64,000 nucleotides of DNA from Malurus cyaneus samueli (lineage: Eukaryota; Chordata; Aves; Passeriformes; Maluridae). The notes below the pieces were generated by a model. It saw only the letters and a program-made list of their open reading frames with translations. It searched no databases and was not told the DNA's origin. How positions within the stretch are numbered: position 1 is the stretch's first letter; every line of letters begins with the position of its first letter. Position numbers and translations under genes: made by a program. The stretch covers positions 527,535 through 591,534 of the forward strand of contig CM019214.1 of NCBI GenBank assembly GCA_009741485.1, written 5' to 3'. Shown piece after piece: positions 33,300-47,600 of the stretch.

Positions 33300-33319
33300 N
33301 NNNNNNNNNNNNNNNNNNN
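33300..33319. other. assembly gap (20 N)
   Basis: Twenty undetermined bases follow directly after a poly(T) run ending at 33298. The true gap size is unknown. The position next to a homopolymer suggests a sequencing or assembly failure, possibly over a repeat or low-complexity insertion. Confidence 0.98.
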
Positions 33320-34183
33320 ACAAAAACATTCTATAGCTAAAGCTCATGATGGAAGTAATTTGTAATATTCAATGACCTCATTTTATTCTGTTTTGCTCAC
33401 TCAAAGCTAATGCGTATGATGCCATGTGAAATTCGCAGACGAGCCTGTCTGCAGGACTCATGGGAGCCATAAATGGATTAAACCTCTCACTCCCTGCTTT
33501 GGCAAGTGATCAGTTACATTTAAATAAAGGTCAGTCTGTCTTTACAAAGAACACACTGAAAGCAAGCTTAATAGCTTTCCCTACTGAGCCTAGAACATAA
33601 CTATTTGAAGCATAATTAGCAATGGGGTGCCAGTTACTGATTGTGCTTTTTGCTTGATTTTATGTCTGGGGAGTTCCAGTATTCCCCATTAGCTTTAAGA
33701 GGGGGCACAGTGCTAGTTATCAAATTGACAGTCTTGACCTGGCCTCTGAAAGCAGCTGTAAAACATTGTTGGGGAAAATTAAGATGAATGCCAAAGCCAG
33801 GTCTGTAATACTGCTACAAATTGGACATTGAGGTCCATTCCATGACTCTAAATGACAAAATAGGTAAAATATCTGATATACATGAGAGCGTGGACTTTGT
33901 CACGCTCAATACAGGTGATAAGGAGATACACCAGCTGTCCAATTGTCTCATCTCCTGAGCTCTGCGTTGTGACTTCTTTATAAAATACTCCATACCTATT
34001 CCTTTCAGCATAACAGAGTGACCAGCTCTGCCATCTGTCAAAATACAGATTTCAGGAAGGGTGGGGTGAATCAGCTACAACTGCCCCTACAGTAAAAGGT
34101 GCTGACCATAAAAGGGTTATTTTGTCAAGCTGACTGAATACTTGGCCTATATGAGGCATTTAAGAATAAGAATGATTGTAGAC

Positions 34184-34250
34184 TCATAGAATCAGAGAAT
34201 GGTTTGAGCTGGAAGGAACCTTCAAGATAATCTAGTTACAACACCCCTTA
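34184..34250 (-). repeat. CR1 LINE 3' end fragment
   Basis: The + strand reads tcatagaatcagagaatggt then ttgagctggaaggaacc, ttcaagataatctagtt and acaacaccc. This is the characteristic antisense of the avian CR1 3' terminus, so the element lies on the minus strand with its 3' end at 34184. It is 5' truncated, as most CR1 copies are. Confidence 0.8.
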
Positions 34251-35220
34251 TATATCTTGTGGTGTTCCCGTTCTTCAAAACACCTCATTTGCTTGGGGTT
34301 TCTTGACTGGTATTTGTACGCCTTGTAGAAAAAGTTATAATTATCTAGAGGTGGAGAGAACAGAGCTGAAGCAGCAATTTTGGTACTCTGCAGACAACCT
34401 GAAATTCAAAGAGAGAACTGTGAATTACCTTGGCCTGCCTGGCTGGAGCATCAGCTTCAAAAGTCCAGTGATTGCACTTCAGTGTTATCAGTAACTAATT
34501 TAGCACTGATCATTTTATCTAATACTATCAGGGAAGTTGGGTGAGAGCAAAACACAGTGGAATGGCTTTTGGGAATTTCTGGAGATAATCCAAAAGCAGA
34601 CCAGAGAAGCAGACAAGTGACAGCAAAATCAGCAAAAAAATAAGGAGGAGGAGGAATTAGAAGGCAGCAAAGAGGCTGGGATTAGATGGAAAGGGTCTGT
34701 TAAGTAAAGATGAACATTATATGAATTATTATGAGAAAAATACTTCCATTTCACTTGGTACAAAGACTATATTCTGTTCATCTCTCTGTAAATCATCAAC
34801 CTACTTTTACCTCAGCCTCTCTCATCCTCCAGAAGACCTGGTAGATGGTCAAGGGCTGTATTTTCATCTGAGGTTCTACTACAAGAGAACAGAGGTCCGT
34901 GTCCTCCAAATGCATCTTTACAACACAGAAATTCTAAGAGGAAGATGGCCAACCAGTGATTAAAATAAAATCATGTACTTTTCCTGATTTACCTGCACTT
35001 GGGGGTTAAACACAGGATTTTAGGTCAAGACGTTTTCTTCTTTCATGAATGGTATATTCATTTTAAGAGTCGATTAAATACATTACAAAACATAGGCATT
35101 GCCATGAAAATAAGGCTGTATTTGGTTTTATAAGCTCTTAAATGTATAAAGAAGACCAATGCCTTAAGCATCTCTGTATCTGTTTTACCACTCTCCTTCT
35201 CTAAAATTTATTTGTGCTTT

Positions 35221-35238
35221 TGTTTGTTTGTTTGTTTC
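35221..35238 (+). repeat. (TTTG)n microsatellite
   Basis: Tandem copies of tttg, about 540 bp upstream of coding exon 3. Confidence 0.85.
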
Positions 35239-35753
35239 ATGTCTAGGATTTCTTTTTTCTGATGGAAAATTTGTACAGGAAGTGGAGAAATCAGTAATTG
35301 ATTTGATTGACAATTTTCAGCTTATATGGAATTTTTTTTTTCACAGGTTTTCTACAAAGCAGCCAACTAATGCTCTGCTTCCAGCATAGGCACTTCAAGG
35401 TCGTATTTCTTGTTTCTTCACCACAGGTCAGATACCATCACCAGGAAAGACTAATTTGAAAGCATCTTCCATCACAGGCACTTGGAAATAATGAAACAGC
35501 AAAGCAGAGTGAAAAAAATCCTTTTTCTTTAACCCGTGAATCCTGCGCCAGCGGTGCAGAGCGCTCCTCAAGCTTTGGCACTAAGGTTTGCTAGGCAAGT
35601 AGCGAACGCGCTCCTCTGGTTTAAACCTCCATAATCATCTCTCTCTTCTGCAGGACATTTCCTTCAAGCACTGGTGGCATCCAGCTGTGTCTCCTTTGAG
35701 CCTTTTAGCATGCCCACATTGCGTTTTTCCGCATGTTGATTCGAATACCTTAA

Positions 35754-37433
<1,680 letters not shown>

Positions 37434-37504
37434 CTTGATTTGTTGGTTGCTTTTTTTACACTAGGTCTTAACTGACAAAAAAAAAAAAAAAAAAAAAAGA
37501 AAAA

Positions 37505-37510
37505 AATAAA
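37505..37510 (+). terminator. AATAAA polyadenylation signal (proximal)
   Basis: The first AATAAA lies 72 bases after the PTCHD1 stop, right after an A tract. If used, the 3' UTR would be very short. Oligo-dT priming on the A tract could mimic a transcript end here. Confidence 0.4.
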
Positions 37511-37612
37511 CAGTACTGACTAAATGTGTGGGGAGAGGAAGGAGATTGGAAGTTTTTCTCTCCCTCCTCTAAGCTAAATCCAGGAATATTCAAAGTCATG
37601 GGAGAAATTAAA

Positions 37613-37632
37613 AATAAATTTTAAAAAATAAA
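37613..37632 (+). terminator. paired AATAAA polyadenylation signals
   Basis: Two AATAAA hexamers (37613-37618 and 37627-37632) are followed within 50 bases by a T/G-containing stretch (ggggtattgtaccttgctca). This gives a plausible proximal cleavage region for PTCHD1 about 200 bases past the stop. Confidence 0.45.
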
Positions 37633-38600
37633 TTCAAATAGAGCCGGGGTATTGTACCTTGCTCAGTTCCTATAATACGAGAGAATTTGCACACCCATGC
37701 AAAGAGAGCTTAAATTGCAGATGCATGAAGTAAGATCTAATGGAAGAAATTGGGCTCCTAAGCAGTCGTCTGCATCACCTGTACTGCAGATGCTGCAATT
37801 ATTGTGGCTAAACCAAATCATGTTGAAAGGTCAACTGTCAAGGCTGAAGTAGCACTAAATGTTCGCTGGATGTAAAGGCTTTACAAACTTTCTGCACAGC
37901 AATAACTCAAGCCAGTGAGTCAGCTCTTATAAGTCTTTGCCATCACATTTAATTTTTCTTTTCTCCCCTAATCTAAACATTTATGCAAGACTATATAAAA
38001 GACAGCAAACTGTACTGGGAAAGAAGGCAGTACACAGCAACCAAGTGCTTTCCAAACACTTTTATGTTATGAATCACTTCTTTTTTTTCTAAAAGTATCA
38101 TTATTTTAAAATGGAAATCATCCCTTGTAACATTTTTAATCATGGTTTTATAGCTGTTTCTTTTTCTTATAAAAACAAAAAAAAAAAGAACAAAAAAAAA
38201 GGAACAAAAAAATCCATGTGACTCTGTCACTCCAGAAAATATATGATTCTATTTTATACATGTCTCGCTACTAGTTAAACATGTAATCTGCTTTACCAAC
38301 TGTAATTTTGTTAGCACTCTACCAAGACATGGGAGTGGATCTAGCAGCAGACAGAAGATGGTGTACTGAATATTTCAGCACCGAAATCCATGATACAAAC
38401 CTCAAATACTAAAATGTCATCAAGAAAGTGAATGTTAGGGCTCTTTTAGTGAGAGCCTATTTCAGGCCATTCACTGGTAATGCACACTAAGAGGATTAGT
38501 GGGTAGTTTTACATAATGTATAACTTAATCCCTCAATCTTCCTAGAGTACCTGTAAAGCAATAGACTTTGCAGCTATGGGCTCTTCCAACAGACAGTAGA

Positions 38601-41600
38601 CAGTGAGAGTTGTGTGGAACAAACCGAAGGTTGGGAACTGCAATTTAGCAGCAGCAAGTTTAACAACGTCCCCAAAGAGCCCATATCTAAGGGGCCTATT
38701 GAAAACATCACATCTGAGAGGGATAAAAAAAAAAAAAACCAACTTAAAAAGATTACATTACTGAGTCTTTTTGGAGCCGTGAGTTCTAAATCAATAATTC
38801 TGTCAGCATCTGTGATGTGGAGTAATACAGATAAAGCAGCATCTCTTCCCTCCTCCGCCCCCTCCACCCTTCAGAGCGACAGGCTCATTACTGTAAGGTT
38901 TTATCATGCAGTTGAACCCTAGTGGGGATATGTGAGCCAGTTCTGTAGGTTTTGCTGAGAGTATTCCAACCATGCATTGCCTGTGCAAGCCCGGCAGCAG
39001 GAAGGGTGGGTTCATATGGACCATTCTTTGTGGTGCAAGGTGAATGTATTCCAGCAGGGCTCCCTTTCACAGCTCCTCCAGAAACTGAGACTACTTGAAA
39101 GGTTTTCAGCACTTGGCACGAAGTTTGCTGCAATGACAGTCTCTGGAGGGGAAGGGATGCTGCATGAGCCGTGGGGTTTGGAGCCCAGGGTGCGCTTCAT
39201 TGCATGAAACATCTCTTTAGCATCCAAATCCCAGTGACCCCCAAATGCCCTGTGCAAAACCTGGAAATGCCACCTCTTGAATATTAATTTTCAAGCAAAG
39301 AGATACTTCCGAAGCATCCTTCCTAGCAGAAAATGAGGTAACCAGATATTTTGCCCTGAAGCAAGATGTTTCATGCTCACTAGCAAAACAAGTCAGCGTT
39401 GCAGCTGGCAACATTTACTTTCCCCTGGATTAAGTCCCTGCTCTGACCAGAAGAAAGGAAGCTGTGTCCAGGAATGCACAGGCTCTTTGCTTAAGTAAAC
39501 AAGAGTTGCTTCAGTAGCAGCTGGGAAGCTGTAACAACAACTTCAGCCTTGGCAGAGCACAGGCAGACACCTCGAAGACAGCCAAATGAATGTAAGGCTA
39601 GGGAAAAGATCTGTTTCCCCTGTTTTCTTTGGACTCAGGCTTGGGGCTGTGTTTTCCAGCCAAAAAAATTATTCCTTAAATATACTTCACTGTAGATTTT
39701 GTGTGATCGTCAGTATGTTGTTTAAATAAGTCACCCTGTCCCCTGGCTGCTCAACAGGCAGCTGCAGTGGCTTTTAAACTTCTGAGGGCATTAGCAAATT
39801 AGCTGAGAGTTACAGAGGAATTGCGATTGCTCTGCAGTAATCTACTGACTTGTGGGACACTTGGAAACGGGAGATGTGTCAGAGAGGTTGTTTGTTCACT
39901 GCAGAGAGGAATGCACAGCAAATGCTGATTTTACACCTCTGCTATTCCTCATGCTATCCCTTGCAAACACCAGAGATGGTTACCATAAACCTCCTCACAT
40001 CTAATTGCAGTGCACAGACAGCAGCGTCTTTAAAGAGATGTCCAAAGACAAGCTTGCAGTTTCGCAGATCTCTTATTAAATCTCACCATGTGAGGCCTTC
40101 AGAGATCTTCGAGAAAGGTGATAAAACCAGGGATAAAATTACTTCTCTATCTCCAAACCTGTCAGAAAAAGGATGTGGAGGCATTCCTGTGACAAAACGC
40201 TGCAGAAGAGGCTTGGGTGTCTGCAGGGTGAGAAGTTGTGCAGTCCATGCCCTCGCTCCCAGCGCAGAGTCAACAACATTTGAATAATTTCTGAAGGGTG
40301 TTAGTCCAGCCCGTTCCTAAAAGTCTTTTTGAGGGGAGATTCCTCTCCTAGCTCTTCTCCCCCAGTGTCATGTTACCCTCTCCAGTAACCAGGAGTTCCT
40401 GCTGGCCACCAGGGACTGGGATGGAGAAGAGGAGCCGAGCCCCTCTCCACGCAGGGATAGCACAGGCAGGAGACTGGAGCATCCCCAAAAGAGAGAAAAC
40501 CCAGAACAGAGCCAAAACCAACTTAACATGCATTTTTCACTGTGTTTCACCTCAAGCTGCCATTATTCCATTCCCCACCTCCAGGGCTGCCAAGGTACAG
40601 CCATGGAAGTGCCCGAGGTGCCCTCAGCCCTTCTGCCTGAATCCTGACGTGGCTGAGGGATGCACCAAACGCTCCTTCTCTACAGGCAGCTTGAATACCT
40701 CAACATGAACCATGTTCTCAAGGTTTCAGACTATGCTAAGCCACTTTGGCCTTCCTCCCCTTCGACTTCTTCCCTCTGGAGCAATTATCTTCACCAAAGT
40801 CAATGGACCTCCCTGCACTGATTGATTCACAGGTGCAGCGCTCTGCTCTCAGTCCAAAGCACTCCCCCTGGCTAACTGTGCTTAAGATTTTACCCTTTAA
40901 TGGTGAACCTCCATTTTGGAAGACTACCTAGGCTTAAGCAAATTTTTGTCATACTCTTAAGTGGCTTTTTAGCCCAGGTATCACTGTGGTTTTGTTTGCA
41001 ATATAGATGATCCAGTTTTCTTATGAATTCAGTGAGTAGAACAGATTATTAAGCACTGTCAGGCACTGACTAAAATCTAACAGTGAAAGTTTTAGCTAAG
41101 GCTAACAAGTCTGTGTAGGACTATGGCTCACTGAGCACATATATCTTCTACAAACATTAAAGTTCCCATACAGTAAGGTATGGTGTACAGTATATTTTTA
41201 CTACCGGGTAAGCATGGGGGGAAAGAGCCAACCTATGTGCATATGGCCCTGAAGATCAATCCAGTTTTCTTGTAATATAACTTCTGGTGTTGTTAGCACA
41301 AGTCCACTTTCAATTTACAATTACTCTGATGGGAGAAATAAATGAAGAAAGAAAATTCGGTATAGCTGGAATAACTATTCTATAAAAATCAATTGATGAA
41401 GGCAGAATTTTATGCCCAAAGCAGAAATGTGAAAATGTTTTAGTTAGATTACAATTAGAGCTGGAAAGGTTGAGAAAAACCTGTCTGTCAAAGAAAAGGA
41501 GCTTCTTTTCCAAAGACAAGCAAATACACTTATCATGGTCAACTGCTTAAAACTGGAGGACAAACAGTACCAAAGTGGCCTGAGGTTATGTTGAGTCACG

Positions 41601-44600
41601 AGAGGATTCGCATCTGCTCTCAGAAGCCTTCTGAGCCAGCGCTGAATTCAGGTAAAACATCTGCTGTAAATTGAAAGGTGTACTTTTAAATGCTTTTCTC
41701 TAGGCTGACTGTCCCTCCTGTGAGCCATGAAATCCCACCTCAGCCAACACCTTTATTTTTATTCAAATGGAAAACAAAACAAAGTGGTGGCGTGACTGGG
41801 CAGAGATCAGGGGAGTCGAGAAGGAAGAGTGGCTTCTCTGAAAAACAGAGAGGGACAGCAAAGCAAGTGGCTTGTGAGAGAAGACCTGGTGACTTCAAAA
41901 CTTAGCAGAGCAGTAATTTTGCCTGTTGGTTAACTTTGGAACAGACAGCATGTTCAGGGAGACACGGGGAAGGGAAGACGAGGGTTTTTCCTGTGGACTC
42001 ACACCTCACGATTGTCACTGCTGCTGGGTTTTGCTGAACCAGGGCTTGTGTGGTAAGGCACAAGCCATGTAGGAAACCAGGACTTGTGGAAGCTCTTTCT
42101 GGAAGCTCTTGGTTAGAAAGAATTACCCCAGAGCCTTTTTCTCCCCTGCCTTTGCACATGTTAAAACCCTGGTCCATGAAGATCAGATTGTACAATTAGC
42201 TCTGTAGGGACAAAGTATTTCTTCCATGGCTTTATCCCTACATTTATCACTAAAAGTACTTGTCATTTATTTTCTTACAAACATTGTGAAGTAAGTAAGC
42301 CTTTCTGTGGTACACACAGATCTGGTGAGAAGGAGGAGGGAGGGGAGAGAGACCCTTCCCCTTCCCAAAGGTAGGAAGCATCTTCCACCCATGGCCAGGC
42401 ACTACACCATTGCTGCAGGGCACCCCAGTGACCCCAGCTCAGTGCAAGGGGTGAGGGGGCAACCTTATCCCCCCTCCCCTGTCTAATCAGAGAACAGGGA
42501 GAAGTTTTAACTCCAAATTGTGGCGGGGATGAGCTCCCAGGACGCCCCTGCAAAACCCATCCACTGCCGGGAAAACGCAGTGGCGAGCTTGTTTGGTTGG
42601 GATTTTTGGGTTTTTTTTTTTGAGAAAGAGTTGGCAAAATATCCCAGGAGGGGATTTGAACACAAATTCCTGTCCATGGTGTGTGAGTTGGAGCAGAGTG
42701 ACACGCCCTGACGTGCCACCCCTTGCCCTGTTGTCCTGGCACAGCTTCCTGCCCTGGAGAGAGGGCACCTCAGCATCACCTGCGCCTGCCTGGGGCAGCC
42801 GCTTCTCAGGCACAAATCGTTCTGATGTCGTTGGCATTCTGCAAGTCATTACCTTTTTTTTTTTATTTTGGGGAAAAACAAAAAAAAAAAAAAAAAAGAA
42901 AAAAAGAAAAAAAATCAGCGTAAACAATTCTAGATTATTTAAGATCCAAGAAGTCTTAATCTGTGCATCAAACAAATGGCTTGCAAGATGTCAGGGGTTT
43001 TCATTTAGGCTTTTTTTAAACCTATTTTTACTATTTTTGTATTAATTTAGGGGAAAAATTGTATAATGAATCTCAATGTATAGCATAAGCCTAAAATAAA
43101 ATGGCTGTCTCTCTCTTTGCTTCCTGTGCTCCCAAACTGCTACAGAAATCCCATGCCATCACTGATGCAACAAATGGATTTTCCTGGTCTAACCCAAATG
43201 ATCAGGATGTGCAGAGAGGGGTGGTGGAGTGCTTGGGGGCAGCTCTCAGCAATGTCCCGAAGATGATGGATGCTCTGCTTCTCCAGGAGCCCCTCTTGTC
43301 CAGGCTGCACTCTGCTCAGCAGCAAACACCAGGAAAACCCTTCACATCTACTCATTTCCATGTGATTGGGATCTAAGTCCTTTTTTGGGGGGGTTTCTAG
43401 GTGATCCAGCAGCCTCAACAGGCAAACCAACTGCTAAGGCAAAAATCTGAAACCGATTTGATCAAAAACTATGGGTTATCTCCTCAAACAAGAAACAAAC
43501 CATCTGAGGTGTGGTAGGTAGGTAGACCTGAAGTATTTCTATTGAACAGAAGTATTGCTATTGAATAGAATTATTACTGTTAAAAATTTTCTTACCCAGA
43601 CCTTACCATCCCACAAACTTAGAAGCCCCATCACCACTGAGAGGCTCACCTCTCCCACCAGCACAACTGCACTGCTGCCCCAGCATCTTCTGATGACTGT
43701 GCTCAACCATCTTCTTCCCAAATTCAGACAGATCACCCATTTGCACTTTTTCCCTAATGTTTTGGAGAAGGGAAGCAGCATCTCTTGGACCAACTGCTTC
43801 AAAGCAGAAGCAAACCACCCTTCCAGGGGATGAGCTACAGATGCTCTGTCACACCTGACTGCAAAAATGAGAGATGATTCATTTGTCTGTAAAAAGCAGG
43901 TGAGCCAGATCTGATCCCAAGTTGCTGCAACAAATAGCAGGGGTTTTGGGGTTTTGGCCACCAAGGGCTTTCGGCCACTTTAGTTTAACAGGAAGTTTGG
44001 GTCTGCAATTTAAAGGTGACTCCTGTCACCTGTTAATGGCTCCTGGCCTTGTCCCTTTCAGTCATTTTTTCTCTCATTGCCTTAAATTCAGAATCCACAA
44101 GCACTATTGCCAAAAATTCTGTCTGAAACTGAAACTTGAAGGACATCAACTTTTATAATTGTCAGTGTAATGTGAGAGGATACATCTAAGCATGGCACAG
44201 GAACTCAAAGAGCAAAACCCCTGTACCAGGCTGGTGTTCCTCATTTTTGTAAGCAAGAGCTTCTTCGTGCAAATCCCCACGGATCTAATTTACAAAATTC
44301 AGGCTTTCCAAATGTGTAATCAGCTCGTTTTATTCTGAAAACTCATCTGTACATATACCTTCAAAATAGAGGCATGTTAAATCCGATTTTTAGCTTATCA
44401 AGGAATACAGTTGAGCCCAACACAAATTCGTGAGTGGCATGTCTGAATTCTACAGGCAATTCTTACCCTGCTGCATACAAGTCAGAATATTTTCATTCCA
44501 AAATACCACATTTCTTTATTTATACAACTAATATGCACACAGAAACTAGGCAGGATTGTGAACCCAAAACAGTGAAGTGTGCTTATGTTTGCATTCATCC

Positions 44601-47600
44601 CATAAATATCACTTAAACTTGTAAAGGTTAATTGCAAAATAGAACTCATTAAGAAGAACAGGATTTTTTTTGCTGACTTCAGTTTACTGTCAGAGAATAG
44701 CTGAAATATATGCCAAGCTAGAAAGAACCAGGGAATAAGACATCTAACAATCCATCAGCAGAGAAAAAAGTCCACTTGAAAATTTATACACATGAGAAAT
44801 GTAAGAATCATGTTAAAGGTCTTAGCTGGGTATCCAGACTATATACAATAGCATATGTTATATATGAATACAGACTATTCCATTCTAATTCCTTTTGGCC
44901 ACATTCAATCCTCTGAAATATGCTCTGTTCTGTGAGGAGGCATACTTTTGAGCAAAACTGACATTTATCTTCTTAGAAATTACCAATTTGCACAGGTGAA
45001 GTTTGCTGGAAACAAAATTTTAAATGTATACAAACAAATTGATGCCAGAAAAAACAATTTGTAAAAAAAATATGCCTTCACATACTGATTATATTTCATA
45101 ATAAGCAATCTGTTCCCTGATGCTACAAGTATAAAATGATTTTTTATTTGTCAGCTATATTCAGAAAAATGAGATGCCCCACTAATGTATATATAGTGCA
45201 TACACCCCCAGGCCAATTATGTATTTCTTATACGCCCAACACATGTTGGCTCCATATAAAGAGGAGGAAAAGCCAACCTAGAAATGTAGTTGAAAGCTGG
45301 TAGGAAGAAGAGTTTATCTGTACTGAAATTAGTAATGAATCAGCAGAGGAGGAGCAACAGAGAAGTTTGGTAAGGAGTTTAGGAACAAAGAAACTAGCTG
45401 CAGAAATGCAGAGCTGTCGAGAAAGGAAAATTGATTTTATTGTGTCAGGAGAATGGGGAAGAAATGGGGTAAAGACTTCTGAGTGGCAAAGGGAAGGGAG
45501 GTCTAAGGTGGTATGAAGAGGGAGAAAAATCACGTGAACACATGTAAAACTAGCAGCTGTAATGTATACTGAGGCTGTCTAATAAAAGAAAAAACGGTCC
45601 ATAGAAGGAAAATTAAAAAATCACAGCTGCCTAATTTTATTATTTCAAATACAGATTCAGTACCTCATTGTTTTGGAATAAAAGGAGGATATCATTCATA
45701 ATCTAATTTAGATCTCAGAGCTGGAGACTTTAAAATGATATATAAACAATATCATACAGAAAAAGAGATGGGTCAGATGGATTCTGCCTCATAACTTACT
45801 GAAAAATGGCAAATTGACCCTCACTCTTTTACTGCAGCTCTTACTTAGAGAAGAGCAGCTGACTTTAATGGTTCTAAAGTAGCCATACCTTCCTGATAAA
45901 ATTCTCGTGTTTGGAAGGATTTCTTTTTTTTTTCTTTTCTTTTGAAGATGCGATCAATTTTTTCACTGGACAAAGTGAGTCCTCAGGCACATAACCCACA
46001 GTGAGAAGTGGGAAATTGAGGTGATCCCTGATTCAAGGACATCCATCTGCAATTGAATTTCTCTCTTCTTCCCTCTCTGCATTTCAGGATTATTCCTGCT
46101 CATTAGCCCCTCTCATGGGAGCCATTTCTGTCAATATCTTGGATTTTACTGGAAAAATGGCTACAACAGCTGTCACAGCACAACCAACAACATTTTGCTG
46201 ATGTGACACGCCTCTGATAGATACAAGTGACATAACATTATTAGATTGAGCAAGGAGAAGCACTCAAAGCTCAGTGTCAGGGCATCATATGATATTTAAT
46301 ATCACCATCTGTGAAGATGTTTATACAGCAGATTTACTATACAGAATTTGCAGAAATGGGGGGGGAGGGAGAGACAGGGAGAGAATATCAATTAAACTGC
46401 TCATTCAGCACTTTCCAAAACTCTCCGTCAAAGAACAAATTCTTGCCTCACAGTCAGGGATTATACCAAGCCTGAAGAATCTAAATTACAGAAAAAGGTT
46501 AAAAGAATTTGGCTTAGAAAGGGGAAATGTAGAGCTGAGATATGTGACTTCAGAATTATGGGTAAGATTGCTAACATCAGTGAGTTCCCTTTTTTTCTTT
46601 TTTTTTCCCCCCCCAGCATATGCTTCAAAAAACCAGAATCTCAGAATACAAAATGTTTGAAGTGAAAAGCAAATAATAAATTCATGGAGCACATTTCACA
46701 GGTAGAAATGACAAATACATATTGGAAACTGTAAAGTCAAGGGAGACAAAAAAATTCAATCCATATGAGAAATGCCTAAATTTATTGTAGAGAACTCCAT
46801 AAAAACCTAAACAGAAAGTCTCCTAAATGTACTCATAGCCCTGGAGAGCTCTTCAGGTGGTCTGTTCCAGCACCAGACCAAAAATAAGGTAGGAGTTTTA
46901 AATTATTGACAACTACAGCCAACACAGCCTTAAACCATGGAACCTGGGTAAGAGAGAAATGGAAAAACGCTGAGAAAAATACTTTAATAAAGCACTTACT
47001 CTTTGTGTGCATGAGCACCTCTCCACAGACTTCTCGGGAGTTCCAGCTAATAACATTTTTTTAAAAGCACCACCCAGCACATTGCAGACAGCTGTTCTTC
47101 CCCTGGAAGCCAAAGGCTGAGTTTCATTTTTTTCAGCCTGCTTTCAAGGCAGATGATCCCTGTGACACCAACTGAGCCATGAAGGAGCTGAGACAGAGAG
47201 GAGAGCGCAGAGCAGCACAGCAAAAAAACCCTACCTGGGCCACAGCAGGGCAAAGCATCATTCCTCCTTCATCAGAGAGCTCTGAATAAGACAGCATTCC
47301 AATTTTTCATGTACTTCAAAAACTTGTGAGAAAAATTGGCCTCTGTGGTAGCTGAGGTTTCCCTAAGCAGTAGAGGTGAACTTTGTGCTTTTCCAAAGCT
47401 TGGTAGCCCTCAGCCCTTTTTTTTGTGCCACTCAGCCCCTCTGACGCTCACACTACAGGTTTCATTTCACCTTTCTGGTGAAAAAGGCTTTGTTCAGAAT
47501 GAACAAGTCTTTTTTTAAATATGAGCTCTTCTATTTGCCCCAGATGGTTTCCACAAATGCCATCTCTATTCTCTGTTGGTGCGTTTGGAAATGAAGGTGG

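Larger units (their letters stand above)
37434..38600 (+). other. PTCHD1: probable PTCHD1 3' UTR, end undefined
   Basis: AT-rich sequence directly after the stop, with a 22-base genomic A tract (37477-37498) and several polyadenylation signals. The real cleavage site cannot be chosen from sequence. The chosen end is arbitrary, where the T-rich/A-rich low-complexity DNA gives way to more mixed sequence. Confidence 0.45.
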
